A DNA stretch of 48,322 nucleotides from RGIG4097 sp964599875 (GTDB lineage: Bacteria > Bacillota > Clostridia > Christensenellales > CAG-917): positions 1 to 48,322 of the forward strand of contig CAZRHE010000013.1 of assembly GCA_964599875.1 (NCBI GenBank), given 5' to 3'. Made by a program: the position numbers and the translations under genes. Shown here piece after piece: positions 1 to 7,699 of the stretch. Below the pieces are notes generated by a model. The model saw only the letters and a program-made list of their open reading frames with translations, did not search any database and was not told the origin of the DNA. Numbering within the stretch: the stretch's first letter is position 1; each line of letters starts with the position of its first letter.

Positions 1-30
1 CCGCCTTGGCAAACTGCTGTAAAAATCACA

Positions 31-72
31 AAAAATGTGCATCGATTAGCACAATCGATGCACATTTTTTTT
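31..72. terminator. Long hairpin, probable bidirectional terminator
   Basis: Perfect 17-base arms at 31-47 and 53-69 enclose a 5-base loop. The stem starts with A's and runs into a T tract, so it could terminate transcription in both directions. It probably ends a gene lying left of the window. Confidence 0.75.
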
Positions 73-228
73 GTTCAGTATATCAAAAAGACTTTAAAAA
101 AGCAAGTTTTATCTGTTTTACATAACTTTTTTGTTCATCAATTCTCTTTTCCCCTGAACAAATGTGTATCTTTTGTACATGTATTGTGCTATTTGATGTC
201 CATTTTTTTCACAAAAGGAGCATCGAAT

Positions 229-1278
229 ATGAACGTGTTGAGTTTGTTTGACGGAATAAGTTGTGGTTTTCTTGCGCTTAAAAAGTGCAATATTAAAGTT
301 GACACATACTTTGCGTCAGAGATAGAACCCAACGCAATCAGAGTCGCAAAAACAAACAACCCTTCAATTATCGAAATCGGAGATATTTCAAAAATATACT
401 ATAAAGACGGCGTACTGTATACTCCAATTAAGGATTATGATATCGGTCATATTGATTTAATTTGTGGTGGCAGTCCTTGTACTAATTTTTCTTCTATCGG
501 TTATGCAAACGGAATGAGCACAGGCGACGTCGAAATAGTATCCCTTGAACAGTATCTTGAATTAAAATCGCAACACGTTGTTTTTAACGGACAATCCTAT
601 TTGTTTTGGGAATATTGCAGGTTACTAAACGAAATCAAACCTGATTATTTCCTTTTAGAAAACGTGGTTATGGCAAAAAAATGGGAGAATATTATAACGA
701 AATATCTCGGCGTTTCTCCTATCAAAATAAACAGCGCGCTTGTATCTGCTCAAAACAGACCTCGCCTATACTGGACGAATATCAAAGGAATTAAACAGCC
801 TCAAAACAAAAATATAATATTAGACGATATTCTATGCAACGATGCAGATACAAAAGACGTTTCTTATTGCTTGACAGTCCAACGCAGTTTCCCGAAACTC
901 ATTGAAAAATACGGGTATATTCCCGAAAGATTTAATGCATATAACGCCGCTGAATTAAAGAACAAGGCGTGCACCTTATCTCGTGGTAGTATGATTACCT
1001 CTTCTTGTGCAACGCTATTATTCGTTCAAGTAAAAAACGGTGTTCATACTGTCAAAAACGGAATACTAAACGGAATTTATAAAACCCCGTTAAAAGACGG
1101 CACTTATAATCTTCGAAAACTTAACATGACTGAAATCGAACGTTTACAAAATCTTCCCGACAATTACACAAATTTGCCGAGAATCAGCGAACAAAAAAGG
1201 ACTGCAATGATTGGCAACGGCTGGACTGTCGATATTATCAGTCACATTTTTTCATATATAGGGGGAAACAAACAATGA
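229..1278 (+). CDS. DNA (cytosine-5-)-methyltransferase of a type II R-M system
   Basis: 349-residue C5 methyltransferase that transfers a methyl group from SAM to cytosine in DNA. Motif I is the N-terminal LFDGISCGF. Motif IV is GGSPC with catalytic Cys about residue 84. Motif VI is ENV about 144-146, motif VIII is QNRPR about 175-179, and motif X (IGNGW) is near the C-terminus. The ATG at 229 is chosen because AAAGGAG lies just upstream and motif I follows at once; the frame stays open to base 37 but that extension is not methyltransferase-like. The stop overlaps the start of the HNH gene as ATGA, so the two are translationally coupled. AT content is higher than in the core genes, which fits horizontal acquisition. 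The recognition sequence cannot be read from the protein. Confidence 0.93.
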   Translation: MNVLSLFDGISCGFLALKKCNIKVDTYFASEIEPNAIRVAKTNNPSIIEIGDISKIYYKDGVLYTPIKDYDIGHIDLICGGSPCTNFSSIGYANGMSTGDVEIVSLEQYLELKSQHVVFNGQSYLFWEYCRLLNEIKPDYFLLENVVMAKKWENIITKYLGVSPIKINSALVSAQNRPRLYWTNIKGIKQPQNKNIILDDILCNDADTKDVSYCLTVQRSFPKLIEKYGYIPERFNAYNAAELKNKACTLSRGSMITSSCATLLFVQVKNGVHTVKNGILNGIYKTPLKDGTYNLRKLNMTEIERLQNLPDNYTNLPRISEQKRTAMIGNGWTVDIISHIFSYIGGNKQ

Positions 1279-2087
1279 CGATTAAACGACTGGATTTTTC
1301 TAATCAAACCACAATAAACGAATATTTGAACATATCGGAGAGCGAAATCCGTTCTTTGCATAATACAATCGTCTTTTCTTATGAAAAGTACCTCAAAGAT
1401 TACGGGGTAAAAAAATTGTGGAGCGATGATATTCCCAAAGATTGTAGCGATATAGAATTTGTGTCAAATTTGGACGCAAAAGAACTACAACTTATTTTCT
1501 TGTTCAAACATATCGGTTGTTTCGTACATAAAGATTTGGTTTCTGCATTCGTAAGAAAATATATTCCAGATGCCGCTCTCGATCAACAAGTCAGACATTT
1601 AGGCTCTCAATGCTTTTGGTACGTACTAAACAAAGGCGCTAAAGTCCCTAACGTAGATATTAAGGTGCCGAGCGGGTATAATTATTTAGTTTCTATCGAA
1701 GTCCCGAATCCTAAAGCGGTTGCAAACGCACTGAAACGAACCGGCAGATTAAGCGCCAGAAACTTTACCGAATTGAAATTGGCATATCAAAACAAATGTG
1801 CGACTTGCGGTATAGAGGAAGGCAAAAAAGATAGCCGTAATGAATCCATAGTCGTTTTGCAACAAGGTCATATGGATCCGCGAAAACCGTTAACGTTGGA
1901 CAACACGATTCCGCAGTGCCAATATTGCAACGATACGTATCAAGATAATTTTATGTTTAACGAATATGGAAGAGTCATAGCCATAAATAATCCTCATGTT
2001 GTACTTAAATCACCTAAATGCATTCAAGACGAAATAATACAAATCTTGTTGGAAGTAAGAAAAAATAAAAATACCGAGGACGAATAA
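1275..2087 (+). CDS. HNH-type restriction endonuclease (partner of the C5 methyltransferase)
   Basis: 270 residues. The C-terminal part carries a zinc-bound HNH (beta-beta-alpha-metal) nuclease: CATC at about 175-178, the QGHMDP motif with His about 199, Asn about 210, and a second CxxC (CQYC) about 215-218. The N-terminal 150 residues show no motif I recognise and may hold target recognition. Its ATG overlaps the methyltransferase stop by 4 bases, and no third gene is present, so this is most simply the cleaving half of a two-gene type II system. A nicking or repair role is less likely. Its own terminator overlaps the stop codon. Confidence 0.8.
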   Translation: MTIKRLDFSNQTTINEYLNISESEIRSLHNTIVFSYEKYLKDYGVKKLWSDDIPKDCSDIEFVSNLDAKELQLIFLFKHIGCFVHKDLVSAFVRKYIPDAALDQQVRHLGSQCFWYVLNKGAKVPNVDIKVPSGYNYLVSIEVPNPKAVANALKRTGRLSARNFTELKLAYQNKCATCGIEEGKKDSRNESIVVLQQGHMDPRKPLTLDNTIPQCQYCNDTYQDNFMFNEYGRVIAINNPHVVLKSPKCIQDEIIQILLEVRKNKNTEDE

Positions 2088-2101
2088 TCCTCGGTAATTT
2101 T
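2073..2101 (+). terminator. Rho-independent terminator of the R-M operon
   Basis: Eight-base arms at 2073-2080 and 2088-2095 with a 7-base loop are followed by a T run. The stop codon of the HNH gene lies inside the loop. It lies between convergent genes (HNH and luxS). Confidence 0.8.
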
Positions 2102-2116
2102 TTGTGTTTCTTGTTT

Positions 2117-2557
2117 TCATTCCTCCGTCTTCAAGACGGAGAGGTAGGCGGTGAGTTCCTTTTTGGCATCGGCGAGGTTGTGGGAGCGGTAGTTTCCACA
2201 TTCGATTTTCTTTGCGCCGGGGATATAGTCGAGGGCAAGGCATTTTTCGAGGCAGTCCACGACAATTCTTTTTGCCTCGTCCTTATCGGGAGTGTCGAAG
2301 AGGAGAAGATAGAATCCCGTTCTACAGCCCATAGGTCCGAAGTAGACCACTTTGTCTTTGACGTCGCTATTGCGCACTACGGTGGCGAACAAGTGCTCTA
2401 CGGTATGCATAGACGCAACGTGGAGATAATCGCCCTTATTGGGTGCTTTGAAGCGGAGGTCGTAGGTGAAAACGTTGCCGTCCACGCGGTTGAGGTAGAA
2501 TCCGGGGGTCAGCACGTTATGGTCGATTGCAAAAGACGCTATACGTTCAAGTTTCAT
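2117..2557 (-). CDS. luxS: S-ribosylhomocysteine lyase LuxS
   Basis: 146 residues, near the usual family length. LuxS cleaves S-ribosylhomocysteine to homocysteine and DPD, the precursor of autoinducer-2. The metal-binding HTVEH motif (His51, Glu54, His55), the GCRTGFY block with catalytic Cys about 78, and the third metal ligand Cys about 120 (ECGNY) are all present. Its ATG overlaps the mtnN stop by 4 bases, so it is translated with the enzyme that supplies its substrate. The pair forms the activated-methyl-cycle salvage route: SAH to SRH to homocysteine. Confidence 0.97.
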   Translation of the reverse strand: MKLERIASFAIDHNVLTPGFYLNRVDGNVFTYDLRFKAPNKGDYLHVASMHTVEHLFATVVRNSDVKDKVVYFGPMGCRTGFYLLLFDTPDKDEAKRIVVDCLEKCLALDYIPGAKKIECGNYRSHNLADAKKELTAYLSVLKTEE

Positions 2558-3288
2558 TCGTTCTCCTTTTTGACGGGGGGAAGGGGTTGACCTTTCTTGC
2601 CCGTGACCGCGCGCATGACTTCGGGGAAGAGGAAGTCAAGACCGACGAGTCCTCTTGCGACGACTTCTTCGAATGACACTTTTGCGCTCTCGTCCGCGGA
2701 GTCGGACACGACTTTGAGGGAGAAAAACGGTATGCCGTTTCTTTCCGCCGCCATAGCGATGCCCGCACATTCCATTTCGCAAATATCCGCATTAAATTCT
2801 TTCAGGCGGTTTTTATCCTCCGAAGTTGCGATAAACTTATCTCCAGACGCAACCGTGACCGTTTTGAGAGGGCGGGGGAGCAGGGATTGGAATTTAGAGA
2901 GTATATCCGCGTCCGTGCGGAAATAAATATCCGCTCTGCCGTCGTATTGCCCGACGAGGCAGTGGTCTATATCGCTCGTATCGAATTGATAATGCACGAC
3001 CTTTTCGACGACTACGATATCGCCTACGCCGAGCCCGGACGCTATCGCTCCCACGAATCCGAAGTTGAGAATCGCCTCGACCTCGAAAATATCTACGAGC
3101 ATTTGTGCGGTTATCGCGGCGCGCAATTCGCCCACTCCCGACTGCGCGATATAAATATCGTCGCCATCCTCGGATTCGACGTGATAAACCGTCGCGCCCG
3201 ACACTTTGCCTTCGTCTACTATTTTGCCGAATTTCGTATAAATGGGCAGAGTTTCCTGCGCCATTGCGGTGACTATTCCTATTCTCAT
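2554..3288 (-). CDS. mtnN: 5'-methylthioadenosine/S-adenosylhomocysteine nucleosidase
   Basis: 244 residues from the ATG at 3288, which follows a GGAGG ribosome-binding site; an upstream in-frame start would add 15 residues not typical of the family. It hydrolyses SAH and MTA to adenine plus the thioribose sugar. The N-terminal RIGIVTAMAQE with the first catalytic Glu, the MECAGIA block and the SDSAD catalytic Asp are visible. A short Lys/Pro-rich tail extends past the usual end. It is first in a two-gene operon with luxS. Confidence 0.95.
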   Translation of the reverse strand: MRIGIVTAMAQETLPIYTKFGKIVDEGKVSGATVYHVESEDGDDIYIAQSGVGELRAAITAQMLVDIFEVEAILNFGFVGAIASGLGVGDIVVVEKVVHYQFDTSDIDHCLVGQYDGRADIYFRTDADILSKFQSLLPRPLKTVTVASGDKFIATSEDKNRLKEFNADICEMECAGIAMAAERNGIPFFSLKVVSDSADESAKVSFEEVVARGLVGLDFLFPEVMRAVTGKKGQPLPPVKKENE

Positions 3289-3304
3289 ATTGGCCTCCGC
3301 CGAA

Positions 3305-3333
3305 ATTATAACACATACGGTTTTCTTTTTCAA
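3305..3333 (-). promoter_or_regulatory. Sigma-A type promoter for mtnN-luxS
   Basis: Read on the minus strand: -35 TTGAAA, exactly 17 bases, -10 TATAAT. Transcription would start about 10 bases before the mtnN ATG, leaving just enough room for its GGAGG site. Confidence 0.8.
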
Positions 3334-3389
3334 TGCGTAGTTGCGACAGATTTCGTTTTTTTAATATATTTTAATCCGCTGTTTTTGTC

Positions 3390-3418
3390 TTGCAAAACTA
3401 TGGCGTAAATGCTAATAT
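3390..3418 (+). promoter_or_regulatory. Promoter of the MFS transporter gene, predicting a leaderless mRNA
   Basis: -35 TTGCAA at 3390-3395, 17-base spacer, -10 TAATAT at 3413-3418. The -10 ends 6 bases before the ATG at 3425, so the expected start point is the A of the start codon. No ribosome-binding site is present. Confidence 0.7.
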
Positions 3419-3424
3419 ATCTTT

Positions 3425-4915
3425 ATGAAATTCAACTACAAACGCACTATACTTTGCTCGCTCGCATTCGGCTGGATTGCGCTGTTTTGGGGCTCGTACG
3501 ACATGTTCATGCAAGACGTCAACTATCACGTTTTCGACCTGTCCTCGACCATACACGGCGTCATTCTCGCCATGGACAACGTCTTCGGATTGTTGCTCCT
3601 GCCCCTTTTCGGCAAATTGAGCGACAATAAGCCTATGGGTAGATTCGGCAGAAGAAAGCCTTTCGTCGTCATAGGCACGATTGTGGAAATGCTCGGTTTT
3701 GCGGGCGTGTGCGTTTTTGCAACTCTCGGCAAGGATTATTTCGTCCCCTTCCTCGTTTGCCTTATGGTTACCCTTGCAAGTATGGCGGCGTATCGCTCGC
3801 CGGCACTTGCCCTCGTCCCCGACGTCAATCCCGACCGTTTCCGCTCGAAAGCAAACTCGGTTGCCAATATCGTATCAGTCGTGACCACGGTTATCGCTCT
3901 ACTTTATTATCTTCTCCTCATGCCAACCGAAAGTAACGGCATAGAGGGATTTATGTGGTACGGCAGTGCTATACTCCTCACGACGCTTGCCATTCTCGTT
4001 TGGTTTATAGTCGCGGTCAAGGAGCCTAAATTCAACGAAGAGGCGAAGCGCGAAGAAAAACAAGAAAAAGCGGAAAACGTTTTCCTGTCCGAAGAGGACG
4101 GCGACGAAGTGCAAACCGTTTCTTTCGATGAAGAGAGTCCCTCTCATAAAGAAGAAAGAAAGGCCGGCTACGGCTCTATTCCCGACGTCGATACGAGTGA
4201 CTCTCTCTTGCACCTTCCCAACATAGACGACACGGCGTACGAGCACAAAATGCTCATCCCCACCAAAGAAAAATTCTCTTCGTTAAGAGATAAAAAATAT
4301 TTCAAGCGCGCGTGTATACTCGGCATAATTTTCTGCTTCTATATGGCGTACAACGCACTCACGACCAACTTCCTCGAATACTCGAGAAGTATACTTGGTT
4401 TGCAGGGAGCGGGAGCGATAATTCCCCTTATTCTCGCGCAGGTCGGGGCGACTATCGCATTCCCTATAGGAAGCATACTTGCAAACAAAATCGGCAGAAG
4501 AAATACCATTTTGATAGGGTTTATCATTATGGTTGTGGGATTTGCCGCCTCTTTCCCGTTTACGAGTCCCCATCCTTTCCTGTTCGTTTTGTTCTTCGCA
4601 CTCGGCGTGAGTTTCGGATTCGCAATCGTCAATATTTATCCCTTCTTCCTTGAAAATACCGCGGAAGACGCAATAGGTAAAGACACGGGCGTGTTTTCGG
4701 TTTCCATGACTCTTGCTATGGTGATTACGCCCATTCTTTCGGGTGTCCTTATAGACTATACGGGTAATCTTTTCGGAGGCGGAGAAGGCGCGGGATTCAG
4801 AGTGCTTTTCCCGTATTGTTTGCTATTCCTCGTCGTGGCGGTAATTCTCACGCTACTCATCAAACCTAATAAAAAAATAACTCTCAAACGCAAGCAAGCA
4901 AAAGAAAAGGTGTAA
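3425..4915 (+). CDS. MFS / GPH-like (SLC45-type) transporter
   Basis: 496-residue integral membrane protein with about 12 predicted transmembrane segments in two halves. Loop motifs such as LSDNKPMGRFGRRKPF after helix 2 and a GRRNT loop in the second half are typical of major facilitator sugar or cation symporters (MFS_2/GPH or SLC45-like). The central cytoplasmic loop, about residues 200-285, is unusually long and rich in Glu/Lys. The substrate is probably a sugar or glycoside, but this is inference. rsmG starts one base after its stop, and the two probably form one transcript. The message appears to be leaderless. Confidence 0.85.
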   Translation: MKFNYKRTILCSLAFGWIALFWGSYDMFMQDVNYHVFDLSSTIHGVILAMDNVFGLLLLPLFGKLSDNKPMGRFGRRKPFVVIGTIVEMLGFAGVCVFATLGKDYFVPFLVCLMVTLASMAAYRSPALALVPDVNPDRFRSKANSVANIVSVVTTVIALLYYLLLMPTESNGIEGFMWYGSAILLTTLAILVWFIVAVKEPKFNEEAKREEKQEKAENVFLSEEDGDEVQTVSFDEESPSHKEERKAGYGSIPDVDTSDSLLHLPNIDDTAYEHKMLIPTKEKFSSLRDKKYFKRACILGIIFCFYMAYNALTTNFLEYSRSILGLQGAGAIIPLILAQVGATIAFPIGSILANKIGRRNTILIGFIIMVVGFAASFPFTSPHPFLFVLFFALGVSFGFAIVNIYPFFLENTAEDAIGKDTGVFSVSMTLAMVITPILSGVLIDYTGNLFGGGEGAGFRVLFPYCLLFLVVAVILTLLIKPNKKITLKRKQAKEKV

Positions 4916-4916
4916 T

Positions 4917-5615
4917 ATGTCCATAAACAGAGATTTTCTTTCTTCATCCGTAAAGACCTTATTCGGTTTAGACCTCTCCGAAAAATGCGTGGATAACCTC
5001 GAAGCGTATTACGATGCGGTGATAGAGGCGAATAAGGAATTTAACCTGACCGCAATAACAAAAAAAGACGAATTCACCGAAAAACATTTGATTGATTCTC
5101 TTGCAAGCGTTTCCTTTATTCCGGACGGGGCAAAAGTAGTCGACGTAGGTGCGGGCGGCGGATTTCCGTCTTTTCCGATAGCGTCCGCAAGACCAGACGT
5201 CAGCGTGCTTGCTCTCGACTCGACCGCAAAAAAGATGAACTTCGTTTCATCGGCGGCGTTTGCGATAGGCGTAAAAAATCTCAAAACCGCGTCGGGTAGG
5301 GCGGAAGAAAGCAAAGCGTTGTTTTCCTCTTTCGACGTGGCGGTTGCAAGAGCGGTATCCGCACTCCCTATCCTTCTTGAAATTTGTTCTCCGCTTGTTA
5401 AAGTAGGCGGAAAGGTGATTGCTTATAAGACGGATGAAAGCGAATTGGACGGCATAGAAAACACCCTCAATGAACTTAATTTGAAACTCGTTGAAACGTT
5501 TTCTTTCAATTTACCAAGCGGGGACAGACGCGCGATTTTGGTGTTTGAAAAGTTTGCTCCGACGCCGTCTAAATATCCTCGTCAATACGGCGCGATAAAG
5601 AAAAAACCGCTATAA
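4917..5615 (+). CDS. rsmG: 16S rRNA (guanine-N7) methyltransferase RsmG (GidB)
   Basis: 232 residues. RsmG methylates N7 of G527 (E. coli numbering) in 16S rRNA. The SAM-binding motif VVDVGAGGGFPS is at about 74-85. The family features LTAITKKDEF, HLIDS and the C-terminal KYPRQYGAIKKKPL are all there. rsmG commonly sits beside parAB near the origin, as here. It follows the MFS gene with one base between stop and start and ends in a strong terminator, so parA is transcribed separately. Confidence 0.96.
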   Translation: MSINRDFLSSSVKTLFGLDLSEKCVDNLEAYYDAVIEANKEFNLTAITKKDEFTEKHLIDSLASVSFIPDGAKVVDVGAGGGFPSFPIASARPDVSVLALDSTAKKMNFVSSAAFAIGVKNLKTASGRAEESKALFSSFDVAVARAVSALPILLEICSPLVKVGGKVIAYKTDESELDGIENTLNELNLKLVETFSFNLPSGDRRAILVFEKFAPTPSKYPRQYGAIKKKPL

Positions 5616-5621
5616 TATATT

Positions 5622-5650
5622 CGCCGACGAAAGTCGGCGTTTTTATTTTT
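5622..5650 (+). terminator. Terminator after rsmG
   Basis: Seven-base GC-rich arms 5622-5628 and 5633-5639 with a GAAA tetraloop are followed by a T-rich run. Confidence 0.9.
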
Positions 5651-5689
5651 ACATCCGCGTTTTTCGACTTAATAATTCATTTTTCGATA

Positions 5690-5705
5690 TAAATTACGTG
5701 AAACA
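5690..5705 (+). other. Degenerate parS-like half site
   Basis: The right half, ACGTGAAACA, matches the Firmicutes parS consensus perfectly, but the left half is mostly mismatched (about 12 of 16 overall). It lies just upstream of parA, where ParB might nucleate or autoregulate. No perfect parS was found in the window. Confidence 0.3.
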
Positions 5706-5720
5706 ATATTGTGAAACCTA

Positions 5721-5749
5721 TTGCGCAAAATTCTTTTTTATGCTATCTT
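5721..5749 (+). promoter_or_regulatory. Promoter of parA, predicting a leaderless mRNA
   Basis: -35 TTGCGC at 5721-5726, 17-base spacer, -10 TATCTT at 5744-5749, then 6 bases to the ATG at 5756. No Shine-Dalgarno sequence precedes the start. Confidence 0.6.
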
Positions 5750-5755
5750 TATTAT

Positions 5756-6523
5756 ATGGCAAAAATAATATCTTTCGCAAATCAAAAGGGTGGAGTGGGT
5801 AAAACCACTACTTGCGTAAACCTCGCCGCGTGTCTTGCGGATAAAGGATGCAAGGTGCTTATTATAGACGCAGACCCACAGGGCAACGCAACGTCCAGTC
5901 TTGGATTTTTCGAGAAAAAGGATAAACGTTCGTTATACGAAGTCCTTTGCGACGACCTTAACGTAAAAGACGGAATAAAGGATACTGAAATCGACAATCT
6001 CAAACTTTTACCCTCGTCCGTTGACCTTGCGGGTGCAGAAATCGAACTTGCGCAAGTCATCATAGGCAGAGAAAGAGTGCTCGAAGAAAAAATCGAAGAG
6101 ATAGAGGACGACTATGATTATATCATGATAGACTGTCCGCCGTCTTTAGGGCTACTCACCGTCAATGCGCTGACAGCATCTAACGGAGTGATACTCCCCA
6201 TTCAATGCGAATATTTCGCACTCGAGGGGTTGTCGCAAATGATGAATACGATAAAACTCGTCAAGAAGTTTTTGAACGCAACTCTAAACGTAGAGGGTGT
6301 CGTCCTTACTTTATTTGACGGCAGAAGCAAACTATCAAAAGGCGTGCAAGAAGAAATCGCAAAGTTCTTCGGAGATAAAGTTTACGATACGAAAATCAGA
6401 AGAAACGTGCGTCTTGCAGAAGCGCCGAGTTACGGCAAACCTATAATACTATACGACAAAAAATGCGCGGGAGCGGTGGATTATATCTCTCTTGCGGAAG
6501 AATTTGAAAAGAAAATAAAATAA
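5756..6523 (+). CDS. parA: Chromosome partitioning ATPase ParA (Soj)
   Basis: 255 residues. ParA is a deviant Walker-type ATPase that moves ParB-parS complexes and, in Firmicutes, also modulates DnaA. The deviant Walker A motif KGGVGKTTT is at about 10-18, LIIDADPQGN follows, and MIDCPPSLG is the Walker B region. The ATG at 5756 is chosen because MAKIISFANQKGG is the canonical beginning; the frame extends 15 codons upstream without support. parB follows after 64 bases. The gene points towards the probable origin rather than away from it, unlike B. subtilis. Confidence 0.95.
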   Translation: MAKIISFANQKGGVGKTTTCVNLAACLADKGCKVLIIDADPQGNATSSLGFFEKKDKRSLYEVLCDDLNVKDGIKDTEIDNLKLLPSSVDLAGAEIELAQVIIGRERVLEEKIEEIEDDYDYIMIDCPPSLGLLTVNALTASNGVILPIQCEYFALEGLSQMMNTIKLVKKFLNATLNVEGVVLTLFDGRSKLSKGVQEEIAKFFGDKVYDTKIRRNVRLAEAPSYGKPIILYDKKCAGAVDYISLAEEFEKKIK

Positions 6524-6587
6524 CCGAAAAAGCGTTTTATATATTTATTTTAAGTATATAAACTCACTTTTCGGGTAGGAGAATAAT

Positions 6588-7490
6588 ATGGCATCTACAA
6601 AAGGCGGTCTTGGCGGAAAGGGTATATCCGCACTCTTTCAAGACAACAAAGAAAACGTAAAAGTCGATTTAGAGGGTGCGTCCGCAATTGAAGTCGATAT
6701 CACTCTTATCGACAGAAATCCCGATCAACCGAGAAAAAAATTTGACGACGGCGCGCTTAAAGAAATGGCGAAATCCGTTGAAACTTACGGCGTCTTACAA
6801 CCTTTGCTCGTCAAAAAAATCGAGGGTGAACAAACGAGATATATGATTATCGCGGGCGAGCGTCGTTTTAGAGCCGCTTATATGGCGGGACTTAAAAAAG
6901 TTCCCGTTATAATCAAAGACCTCACCGAACAACAAATTCAGGAAATATCTTTGATTGAAAACCTTCACCGTATGGATTTAAACGCAATCGAAGCGGCGGA
7001 AGGTATGCGCGAACTTATGGAAAGTTACGGACTCACTCAAGAGGACGTCGCTGAAAGAATAGGTAAATCCCGTCCTTACGTAACGAATACTCTTCGTCTT
7101 CTCCAACTCCCCGAAGAAGTGGCGGAAATGGTGCGCAACGGAGAACTTTCCCCGGGTCACGCAAGAACGCTTATTTCTATAGATAATAAGGAATATCTCG
7201 TCAGTCTTGCAAAACAAGCGTGCGATAATAAACTTACGGTCAGAGAACTCGAAACCAAAGTGCGTCTTTACTTCACGAGAAAGGAAATTCCCGCGGGTCC
7301 GAGAAAGAAAGAACCTCTTCCTATCGAACTTAAAGAATTCGTTGGAGATATGAAACGCATTTTCGCAACCAAGGTGAAAATTCTCGGCACTGCGAACAAG
7401 GGCAGAATTTGTATAGACTATTTCAATAAGGACGATCTTGAAAGAATATACGAAGTTCTTCAGATACTGAAATACAACGACAAACTTTGA
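6588..7490 (+). CDS. parB: Chromosome partitioning protein ParB (Spo0J)
   Basis: 300 residues. ParB binds parS, spreads as a CTP-dependent clamp and loads condensin at the origin region. The N-terminal CTP-binding part includes the conserved GERRFRAA box, then ENLHRMDLNAIEAA. A helix-turn-helix (TQEDVAERIGKSRPYVTNTL) occupies the centre, and the C-terminal dimer domain ends in LQILKYNDKL. A TAGGAG site precedes the ATG. A perfect DnaA box begins at the base after its stop codon, so parB directly borders the probable oriC. Confidence 0.95.
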   Translation: MASTKGGLGGKGISALFQDNKENVKVDLEGASAIEVDITLIDRNPDQPRKKFDDGALKEMAKSVETYGVLQPLLVKKIEGEQTRYMIIAGERRFRAAYMAGLKKVPVIIKDLTEQQIQEISLIENLHRMDLNAIEAAEGMRELMESYGLTQEDVAERIGKSRPYVTNTLRLLQLPEEVAEMVRNGELSPGHARTLISIDNKEYLVSLAKQACDNKLTVRELETKVRLYFTRKEIPAGPRKKEPLPIELKEFVGDMKRIFATKVKILGTANKGRICIDYFNKDDLERIYEVLQILKYNDKL

Positions 7491-7699
7491 TGTGGATAAA
7501 ATCGACGGATTGTTGATAAAAATATAAATTAATCAACCGTTTACCCACAAAATTTTCAAACGAAAAACGGAATATATTGTTTGAAAATCGAAAGAGTGTC
7601 ACTATAAGTTGTGTTGATTTGGATTTTTCCACTTGTCAACATTCCTTATATATGATATTATTATTAAAAATAATAAACAATAAATAAATAGGCGAAAAA
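7491..7699. other. Probable chromosomal replication origin (oriC)
   Basis: Intergenic region between parB and dnaN. DnaA boxes: 7491-7499 is a perfect TTATCCACA on the minus strand. 7511-7519 (TTATCAACA, minus) and 7541-7549 (TTACCCACA, plus) each have one mismatch. Weaker candidates lie at about 7611-7635. They are followed by a strongly AT-rich stretch, about 7640-7690, that could serve as the unwinding element. No comparable box cluster occurs in the dnaN-dnaA gap. The position is supported by parAB, dnaN, dnaA and recF nearby; the assignment itself is inference. Confidence 0.7.
7633..7661 (+). promoter_or_regulatory. Promoter of dnaN
   Basis: -35 TTGTCA at 7633-7638, 17 bases, -10 TATTAT at 7656-7661. 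It gives a leader of about 32 bases with only a weak ribosome-binding site (AGGCG) before the ATG at 7700. The promoter overlaps the AT-rich part of the putative origin. Confidence 0.65.

Noticed and set aside
37..228. N-terminal extension of the methyltransferase
   Set aside because: No start signal at 37, overlaps a terminator hairpin, and motif I of the enzyme begins right after the ATG at 229.
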